In this document: one piece after another, positions 20,450 through 25,897 of the stretch
Layout: each line of letters opens with the position of its first letter
Position numbering within the stretch: position 1 is the first letter of the stretch
IMG/VR virus record: IMGVR_UViG_3300044858_002001
Location: 1-25,897 of that record
Direction: 5' to 3' (one strand)
Source: a virus
DNA length: 25,897 nucleotides
Notes under the pieces: generated by a model
The model's database searches: none
What the model was told of the DNA's origin: nothing
Seen by the model: the letters and a program-made list of their open reading frames with translations, nothing else
Position numbers and translations under genes: made by a program

Positions 20450-20496
20450 AATTGTGCAGGCACTACCTAGTTGTGCCTCGAAAGGTAGAGAAATAA

Positions 20497-20700
20497 ATGA
20501 ATAAAGCAATGTTGGCCTCATGGGCCCGTTCTTTCATGGCTGCTGCTGTTTCTGCATTTGTTGCCACAGGTGGAGATGTATTCAGCCTTGACCTCGAAGG
20601 AGTAAAAGCTATCCTCACCGCAGGTGTTGTAGCAATTCTCCCAGTACTACTTCGTTACCTAAACCCTTCCGATACAGCATTCGGCACAGGAGCCAAGTAA
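20497..20700 (+). CDS. Phage holin (r1t-like), 67 aa
   Basis: Two membrane segments: about residues 10-25 (ARSFMAAAVSAFVAT) and 36-54 (VKAILTAGVVAILPVLLRYL), with a loop holding DVFSLDLE and a closing NPSD-TAFG. The 'P.l.RylNP.D..fG' end is typical of small actinophage holins related to the r1t type (PF16945). It would form the membrane lesion that lets endolysin out. Second holin-type gene in this window; the other candidates lie beside the endolysin at 10722-11588. Confidence 0.78.
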   Translation: MNKAMLASWARSFMAAAVSAFVATGGDVFSLDLEGVKAILTAGVVAILPVLLRYLNPSDTAFGTGAK

Positions 20701-20704
20701 AAAC

Positions 20705-20971
20705 ATGAAATGTGTAAACTGCCCAAATAATGCTGAGTTCACTCTGGCTGACAAAGGTGCTAACCCAATAAGTTACTGCCCGCTCTGTCTTCCACCACAC
20801 CTACAGGTGAGGGCATTATCTGGGCAGTTACCACTAAATGGAACTGCTAAACCCGGAAACGTTACAGTTGTGGAAGAGCCAAAGAAAACAACTAAAAAAG
20901 CAGCAAGTAAACCTCCAACTACAGAAGTTACTGTAGAATCTACTGAGGAGCCAACAGAAGAGGAAACATGA
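20705..20971 (+). CDS. Small zinc-ribbon protein, 88 aa
   Basis: MKCVNCPNNAEF and SYCPLCLPPHL give two CxxC pairs near residues 3-6 and 25-28, expected to bind zinc. The second half is Thr/Lys/Glu-rich and disordered. A common form of small actinophage gene between holin and terminase. ATGA-type overlap with the next gene. Function unknown. Confidence 0.75.
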   Translation: MKCVNCPNNAEFTLADKGANPISYCPLCLPPHLQVRALSGQLPLNGTAKPGNVTVVEEPKKTTKKAASKPPTTEVTVESTEEPTEEET

Positions 20972-21231
20972 AAATAACACGGGTAAAAGCTGTTCAAGCC
21001 CATCCCGTGCCAGAAAAGGCTTATCAAGCTAAAGGACCTTTTCCAGACCACCTCTTTAGAGAATCAAAGATAGTATTTGATTACGAACCAGAAGATGACG
21101 AAAATGGAAATAATCTTCCTTTAGGAGCTACGGCTCAAAATAATTTTAAACCACCTAAGTATCTTAGATGCAAAGCCTGTCATGCTAGAGTTACAGAAGA
21201 AGAAGCTGTTTTGCATGAATGTGAGAATTAA
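20968..21231 (+). CDS. Small zinc-finger-like protein, 87 aa
   Basis: The C-terminus has LRCKACHARVTEEEAVLHECEN, a CxxC...HxC site like a single zinc finger. The N-terminus is a proline- and acidic-rich segment. Overlaps genes on both sides by one to four bases. A small conserved actinophage type; role unknown. Confidence 0.72.
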   Translation: MKITRVKAVQAHPVPEKAYQAKGPFPDHLFRESKIVFDYEPEDDENGNNLPLGATAQNNFKPPKYLRCKACHARVTEEEAVLHECEN

Positions 21232-21713
21232 TGGCTAAGAAAAAACCTACTATCCCGTCTTGGGAAGAGATGTCTGCTGGTTACACCGCAAACTTTATTG
21301 ACGAACTTTTAAAAGACCCTAAAGAAAATGACCCAGAGTTTCAAGTCATTGACGGTGGGCCCTCTATGAGAACCACTACAACAAGTAACCCATCCAAGCC
21401 AAGAACTTTAAAAGCTGGGTACGATTTTAAGACCAACACAATGACCGTTGTATTTAGGGACGGTACTTGGTGGGACTACCGAGGAGTTCCTGAAGATGTC
21501 TGGTATGACTTTGTTAATGCTCCTTCTAAAGGAGTATTTTTAAGAGAGTCTGGGTTAGACGGATGGGGAGACATGGGGCCTTCAGATGTAACCCGTATGC
21601 CAAAACACCGTAGGGAACAGATGAACGACATTTCAGAGTTTTCAGAATATATGTACGGGTCTAAACCTAAAATACCTACTTTGGATGATTACCTATTTGG
21701 AAAACAGGAGTAG
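21231..21713 (+). CDS. KTSC-domain protein, 160 aa
   Basis: Residues about 62-115 (AGYDFKTNTMTVVFRDGTWWDYRGVPEDVWYDFVNAPSKGVFL) fit the KTSC domain (PF13619), a small beta-sheet domain found alone or beside nucleic-acid enzymes. Here it is flanked by a disordered N-terminus and an acidic C-terminus. The usual lysine and serine near the end of the domain are represented by APSKG. Function is unknown, but phage members are often close to packaging genes, as here. Confidence 0.82.
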   Translation: MAKKKPTIPSWEEMSAGYTANFIDELLKDPKENDPEFQVIDGGPSMRTTTTSNPSKPRTLKAGYDFKTNTMTVVFRDGTWWDYRGVPEDVWYDFVNAPSKGVFLRESGLDGWGDMGPSDVTRMPKHRREQMNDISEFSEYMYGSKPKIPTLDDYLFGKQE

Positions 21714-21995
21714 ATGAAAACATTCGGACCACTATACGTAGATGTAATTCAGTACTACCACCGTAGAGCCCTACCAATAGTAGAAAAAGGCTGGACTCAA
21801 GAAACTGACTTCCCCTACAGGAAAAGCAAAGTTTGTTTAGTTTTTAGAGCCCCGTTTACTAAACCAGGTTTAGTAATAGGTTTATGGAATAAAAACACAA
21901 AGGTAATCTTTGAAGAGGACGCGGACCTTCTTTTGGCAAACGCTCTTGGAGCCCGTAATATGGGCCTCTCTACAGAGGAGATAGACGAATGGTAA
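21714..21995 (+). CDS. Hypothetical protein, 93 aa
   Basis: Starts at the base after the KTSC gene's stop, behind CAGGAGTAG. A compact alpha/beta protein (VDVIQYYHRRALPIVEKGW, KVCLVFRAPFTKPGLVIGLW). Overlaps the next gene by seven bases. Not recognised. Confidence 0.7.
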   Translation: MKTFGPLYVDVIQYYHRRALPIVEKGWTQETDFPYRKSKVCLVFRAPFTKPGLVIGLWNKNTKVIFEEDADLLLANALGARNMGLSTEEIDEW

Positions 21996-22234
21996 TTAGA
22001 CGAAATAAGAACTGGAACAAGCCCTTTTCTGAAAAAGTAGCCAAACGAGTATCCAAGATACCTTCTGGAGAGCTTTTGATTTGGTCAGACCAGATTCTCT
22101 ATGAGTTAAGTCGTTGTCTTTCGGTTTACGAAAAGAACCGAGACCAAGTTTATTTAGACGAAGCACTTACTGGAGCTGAAGCTATCCATGCAGTCGTTGA
22201 CGAGTTGCACAAAAGATTATCTCGCATTGAGTAA
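21989..22234 (+). CDS. Small helical protein upstream of terminase, 81 aa
   Basis: NWNKPFSEKVAKRVSKIPSGELLIWSDQILYELSRCLSVYEK, then YLDEALTGAEAIHAVVDELHKRL: a basic N-terminus and two or three long helices. I have a memory of similar actinophage proteins in front of terminase genes. It could be a small terminase subunit, but there is no visible helix-turn-helix, so the call is only positional. Confidence 0.65.
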   Translation: MVIRRNKNWNKPFSEKVAKRVSKIPSGELLIWSDQILYELSRCLSVYEKNRDQVYLDEALTGAEAIHAVVDELHKRLSRIE

Positions 22235-22296
22235 CTACATTTGTATGATAAAATTATATCCGCCAACTCTCTCCTTCTCTCCCGTGTGGCAGCGGC

Positions 22297-22321
22297 AGCC
22301 CTGGACTTTAAACCCAGGGCT
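22297..22321 (+). terminator. Hairpin before terminase, possible attenuator
   Basis: Eight-bp stem AGCCCTGG/CCAGGGCT followed by TTTCC. Its loop contains CTTTAAA, which can pair with TTTAAAG at 22329-22335, overlapping the terminase ribosome site AAAGGAGGT. A terminator, or part of a structure that controls translation. Confidence 0.5.
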
Positions 22322-22344
22322 TTCCGTCTTTAAAGGAGGTACAA

Positions 22345-23940
22345 ATGTTTGAAGAAAAGCTTGACCTTGACGAGTTCTTTGAAGAAGAAGAAGACTTCGA
22401 AGAAATTGATGAGGACGACCTTGAACCCGCTGAAGAAGACGACGGGTTAGATGAGCTGTCTCGAGAGTTTGTTGACAAACTAGTAGACAAGATGATGGTG
22501 TTCTTAGTAGCACTTGTTGGCTACGAACTGCATCCGTATCAAGCACCGCTTGCACGAAGAATTATGGAATCTGTAATTATTAATGACGGTGAAGAAATCA
22601 CTGCTCTTGCTGCACGTCAGTCAGGTAAATCAGAAACTATTGCAAATACCGTAGCTACACTCATGGTTATTCTTCCAAGACTTGCACGTATGTATCCAGA
22701 TTTATTAGGTAAGTTTAAAGACGGTATATGGGTAGGGTTGTTTGCTCCGGTAGAAGGTCAGGCAGAAACACTATTTAGTAGAACTATTAACAGACTTACT
22801 AGTGACCATGCACTTAGCGTACTAGGTGACCCAGAGATTGATGATGAGGCTAAAAAAGTTGCTGGAGTTACTAAACAAATTAAATTAAAGAATTCTGGCT
22901 CATCTGTAATGATGATGACAGCCAACCCTCGTGCAAAAATTGAATCTAAGTCTTTTCATTTGATTGTTATTGATGAGTGCCAAGAAGCAGATGATTTTGT
23001 AGTTTCTAAATCTATCTCCCCTATGTTGGCGTATTACGCTGGAACTATGGTTAAAACAGGCACCCCAACAACACACAAAAATAACTTTTATCGTTCTATA
23101 CAGTTAAACAAGCGTCGTCAAACTTCTAGAGGAAATAAACAAAACCACTATCAATGGGACTGGAAAGACGTAGCTAAATACAACGACAACTATCAGAAGT
23201 TTATTAAGAAAGAAATATTACGTGTTGGTGAGGACTCCGATGAGTTCCAAATGTCTTACAACTGCAAGTGGCTTCTAGAACGAGGAATGTTTGTAACCTC
23301 TACGGTAATGGATGAACTTGGGGACACGTCTCAAGAAATTGTTAAAGCTTGGCATAGAACCCCAGTTGTAGTTGGAATCGACCCAGCTAGAAAAGTTGAC
23401 TCCACAGTTGTTACAGTTGTTTGGGTTGATTGGGATAGGCCAGATGAATTTGGTTACTTTGACCATAGAATTTTAAACTGGTTAGAAATCCAAAGTGAAG
23501 ACTGGGAAGACCAGTACTTTCAAATAGTTAACTTCTTAGGTAGCTATGACGTGCTAGCTGTCGGGGTTGACTCGGGAGGTGTGGGTGACGCGGTTGCTCA
23601 AAGATTAAAATTGCTATTACCTAGAGCTGAGGTATACCCAATTGGAAGCAGTCAACCTGAGCAATCTAAACGTTGGAAACACCTTAAAACTCTAATTGAT
23701 AGGCGCCTTATTGGATGGCCAGCCCATGCTAAGACCAGAAGACTTAGAACTTGGAAAAGGTTTTACCAACAGATGACAGACCTAGAAACTAAATTCACTG
23801 GGCCTAACTTTTTAGCTCATGCCCCAGAAGAAGCCCATGCCCACGACGACTATGCTGATAGTTTGGCTATTGCCTGCTCTCTAACCATGGACCTTACAAT
23901 GCCTCAGGTTGAGGTCTCGTCGTCACCATTTTTCAGATAG
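22345..23940 (+). CDS. terL: Terminase large subunit, 531 aa
   Basis: DNA-packaging motor: ATPase and nuclease. Walker A-like RQSGKSE at residues 91-97, Walker B LIVIDE at 206-211 (Asp210, Glu211), a coupling segment TGTP at 238-241. The RNase H-type nuclease has Asp346 (VGIDPAR), Asp409 (VGVDSGG) and Asp501/502 with Asp505 (HDDYADSL). Full-length for the family. Unusual: the first 40 residues are almost all acidic (DLDEFFEEEEDFEEIDEDD...), a tail not typical of the family. AAAGGAGGT is a near-perfect ribosome site. Confidence 0.95.
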   Translation: MFEEKLDLDEFFEEEEDFEEIDEDDLEPAEEDDGLDELSREFVDKLVDKMMVFLVALVGYELHPYQAPLARRIMESVIINDGEEITALAARQSGKSETIANTVATLMVILPRLARMYPDLLGKFKDGIWVGLFAPVEGQAETLFSRTINRLTSDHALSVLGDPEIDDEAKKVAGVTKQIKLKNSGSSVMMMTANPRAKIESKSFHLIVIDECQEADDFVVSKSISPMLAYYAGTMVKTGTPTTHKNNFYRSIQLNKRRQTSRGNKQNHYQWDWKDVAKYNDNYQKFIKKEILRVGEDSDEFQMSYNCKWLLERGMFVTSTVMDELGDTSQEIVKAWHRTPVVVGIDPARKVDSTVVTVVWVDWDRPDEFGYFDHRILNWLEIQSEDWEDQYFQIVNFLGSYDVLAVGVDSGGVGDAVAQRLKLLLPRAEVYPIGSSQPEQSKRWKHLKTLIDRRLIGWPAHAKTRRLRTWKRFYQQMTDLETKFTGPNFLAHAPEEAHAHDDYADSLAIACSLTMDLTMPQVEVSSSPFFR

Positions 23941-24019
23941 ATTTGACTTTATCCTGAAAAATTAACGTTTTAATAAGACACTTGTACTGAGGCCTCAACC
24001 TTTTAAAGGAGTAATAAAC

Positions 24020-24418
24020 ATGGCAATTGCCCCAACACCACAAGTTCCAGAACGCTCTGGAAACACTTACGACCGTAAGATGGCTTCCGCTGTCCCAGGA
24101 CAACGCGGACCTCTACGCTTTCAAGAAGGTATCGGAACCGATACCGATGTTCCACAAGAATTTGGAAAGGGTGCTGCACAAGGTTACACACCAGCAGCAG
24201 GCCGTCCAAATCGTAATGCACCTGTTCACACCAAGCCAGCTGAAGAAACTATGCGCGAGCGTGCTCACGTAGGTTCAGCTTCTTGGATTGAAGCAACAGA
24301 TTTTCTTCAAGAGTTTTCAAATGGTTCTTTTCAAGATTATGCAGAACCAACAATTGAAGAAGTTACACGTAACGGCGCTCGCCAATCACGTGTAAGCCCA
24401 GCAGTAGTTCAGGACTAA
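24020..24418 (+). CDS. Hypothetical head-region protein, 132 aa
   Basis: A polar, Pro/Gly/Arg-rich first half (VPERSGNTYDRKM, GQRGPLRF) without strong folding, then an acidic helical end (WIEATDFLQEFSNGSFQDYAEPTIEEV). It lies between terminase and portal, behind AAAGGAG. Codon use is very biased (GCA/CCA/CGC), as in strongly expressed genes, so it may be an abundant virion or head-assembly protein. Not recognised. A near -35 TTGACT at 23943 may belong to a promoter. Confidence 0.7.
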   Translation: MAIAPTPQVPERSGNTYDRKMASAVPGQRGPLRFQEGIGTDTDVPQEFGKGAAQGYTPAAGRPNRNAPVHTKPAEETMRERAHVGSASWIEATDFLQEFSNGSFQDYAEPTIEEVTRNGARQSRVSPAVVQD

Positions 24419-24426
24419 TTAAGTTT

Positions 24427-24466
24427 CCTGCCCCCTTCCAGCGTCCCACCATGCTGAGGGGGCAGG
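24427..24466 (+). terminator. 10-bp hairpin after the 132-aa gene
   Basis: Perfect CCTGCCCCCT/AGGGGGCAGG (24427-24436 with 24457-24466), with a possible inner CAGC/GCTG stem. No T-run follows on either strand, so it may stabilise the upstream transcript or slow polymerase rather than end transcription. Confidence 0.5.
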
Positions 24467-24489
24467 ATTCCCTGCATTGAGGATAATAA

Positions 24490-24813
24490 ATGTTAATCAA
24501 AGGTAAAGAAGTTCAAGAGGGTCCTAAACAACTCCCTGCTAACCCTAGACTTTGGAACATGATTACCACACAGGCAAAAACTAGATTTTCAAAACAATCC
24601 CCAGCATCAGCTCACTGGGTTCATTCTCGATATGTTCAAATGGGTGGAAAGTTTGTAGATTCTAAAAAAGATATTGACCCTAAGAATAGGGACGTAGCAC
24701 AAGAAAAAACAGACAAAATTGAAGCTTCTAAAAAGAAGAAGGTTACCAAGTCTATTAAGAAGTCAGTAACCAAAGATGTAAACAAGCCAGTAAATCGGCC
24801 AATAGCAAGATAG
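24490..24813 (+). CDS. Basic hypothetical protein, 107 aa
   Basis: A short folded first half (MLIKGKEVQEGPKQLPANPRL... HWVHSRYVQMGGKFV) and a very lysine-rich C-terminal half (KKKKVTKSIKKSVTKDV). Good AGGATAATA ribosome region. Not recognised; between terminase and portal, so a head or DNA-packaging role is possible. Confidence 0.65.
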   Translation: MLIKGKEVQEGPKQLPANPRLWNMITTQAKTRFSKQSPASAHWVHSRYVQMGGKFVDSKKDIDPKNRDVAQEKTDKIEASKKKKVTKSIKKSVTKDVNKPVNRPIAR

Positions 24814-24881
24814 GTGGTTCCGCAAGTTAGCAAACTAATGCTAAACTACGGTAGTTAAATATTTGAATGAGAGGATTTTAG

Positions 24882-25897
24882 GTGAGCATAGATTTTTCAC
24901 CCCCTAGTTATAGGGCCGCCTCATCTGACTTAACCATATCCATATCCCCTTTGGGATTAGTAGAACTTGCTGATGAAGAGTTTGAAGTTCATGGTCCGCG
25001 TTTAAATCGGTATTCTCTTAACTGGGCGATGTACCTAGGTCACCATACATCTTTCCGCCGCCAACAGGGCGAACCTCAAATGGTATTCAATTACTATCGA
25101 GCAATTACAGATTTTATTATTAACTTTACTTTTAGCAAGGGTGTTCAATTTAGAAGCCCTAAAGCAACAGAGGCTATTGTTCCTGATTTGCTTGAGCGCG
25201 TATGGGAAGTAGATAACAACAAAGCAACCGTACTTTGGGAGATTGGTCAACAAGGTTCTGTATCTGGAGACTGTTTTGTTAAAGTAGCATACGAAGAAGC
25301 ATGGGTAGACCCAGCCGGTATGCAGCACCCAGGACGTGTACGTGTATTACCTCTAAACTCTTCTTTCTGTTTCCCAGAGTTTCACCCGCATGACCGCAAC
25401 CGTTTGATTCGGTTTAAACTCAAGTATCGTTTCTGGGGCACATCTCTAGAAGGTACACGACAGGTTTATACCTATACAGAAATATTAACTGACGACGTTA
25501 TCGAAGAGTATATTAATGATGAGCTTATTGACTCTCGTCCAAACCCACTTGGAACTATTCCTGTAGTACACATGCCTAACATTAGAATTTCAGGTTCTCC
25601 TTGGGGACTATCTGACTGTAATGAAATGATTTCTTTAAACCGTGCCTACAATGAAACTGCAACAGACATTGCAGACATTATTAATTATCACGCTGCTCCT
25701 GTAACAGTAATTATTGGAGCTAAAGCATCCCAGCTTGAAAAGGGTGCTAATAAAGTGTGGGGTGGACTACCAAAAGACGCAAGGGTAGAAAACCTAGAAG
25801 GTGGCGGACAAGGCCTTAAAGGCGCTATGGATTACATGACTATGTTAAAGCGTGCTATGCACGAAATGACTGGTGTTCCAGAAACTGCTCTAGGTCA
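24882..25897 (+). CDS. Portal protein, N-terminal part, runs off the window
   Basis: GTG at 24882 after GAGGATTTTAG. The frame stays open through the last base; 338 residues are visible. The sequence fits the SPP1 gp6-like/actinophage portal family: an N-terminal region ending NYYRAITDFIINFTFSKG, GQQGSVSGDCFVKVAYE (residues about 124-140), RVRVLPLNSSFCFPEF, a beta-rich wing, then IPVVHMPN and DIINYHAAPVTVIIGAK. It forms the dodecameric portal ring through which terminase drives DNA. Alternative starts in the first 50 residues are possible. Confidence 0.9.
   Translation, partial: MSIDFSPPSYRAASSDLTISISPLGLVELADEEFEVHGPRLNRYSLNWAMYLGHHTSFRRQQGEPQMVFNYYRAITDFIINFTFSKGVQFRSPKATEAIVPDLLERVWEVDNNKATVLWEIGQQGSVSGDCFVKVAYEEAWVDPAGMQHPGRVRVLPLNSSFCFPEFHPHDRNRLIRFKLKYRFWGTSLEGTRQVYTYTEILTDDVIEEYINDELIDSRPNPLGTIPVVHMPNIRISGSPWGLSDCNEMISLNRAYNETATDIADIINYHAAPVTVIIGAKASQLEKGANKVWGGLPKDARVENLEGGGQGLKGAMDYMTMLKRAMHEMTGVPETALG

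Overview
The window looks like part of the genome of a tailed double-stranded DNA phage infecting an actinobacterium, probably a low-GC freshwater type. The phage assignment rests on a large terminase, a portal protein, holins, a CHAP endolysin and tail or fibre genes. The actinobacterial assignment rests on a WhiB protein, a DUF7455 zinc protein, an r1t-like holin, DUF4192-like and DUF932 proteins, and a perfect actinobacterial-type LexA (SOS) box. The host group is inferred from gene families and AT-rich codon use. No tRNA, integrase, recognisable repressor or CRISPR array was seen.

Layout. (1) 1-3624, minus strand: a regulatory or early-type block of seven small to medium genes (132 aa, DUF4192-like 161 aa, DUF932, 74-aa membrane protein, 84 aa, 40 aa, 120 aa). 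Its intergenic spaces hold three copies of a 30-bp bipartite motif, three long perfect inverted repeats plus one imperfect one, leader hairpins, terminators and a 29-nt direct repeat. (2) 3625-3848: divergent control region carrying one motif copy and the SOS box. (3) 3849-7691, plus strand: a train of tiny, often overlapping genes including an HNH protein and a DUF6321-like protein, ending with a beta-rich structural protein and a strong terminator. (4) 7768-12148: DUF7455 protein, a secreted 907-aa Pro/Thr-rich surface protein, then a lysis cassette of three membrane proteins, a lipoprotein and a CHAP endolysin. (5) 12206-15908: small virion-type proteins and a 691-aa proline/cysteine-rich adhesin with a C-terminal Hint domain. 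(6) 15920-19204: a probable modification island with a GNAT-like protein, a degenerate 2OG-oxygenase-like protein, a Cys-rich protein, a PF11397-type GlcNAc transferase and a DUF6065-like protein. (7) 19201-20034, minus strand: lysozyme-like protein plus WhiB, with their own promoter. (8) 20169-25897, plus strand: membrane protein and holin, small zinc proteins, KTSC protein, terminase large subunit, two small proteins, and a portal gene running off the window.

The two most unusual parts are the left regulatory block, where several minus-strand units start from the same motif, with long hairpins or a LexA box next to it, and the adhesin-plus-modification island, where a family related to hydroxyproline-directed GlcNAc transferases lies beside a polyproline adhesin and an oxygenase-fold protein that appears to have lost its iron ligands.
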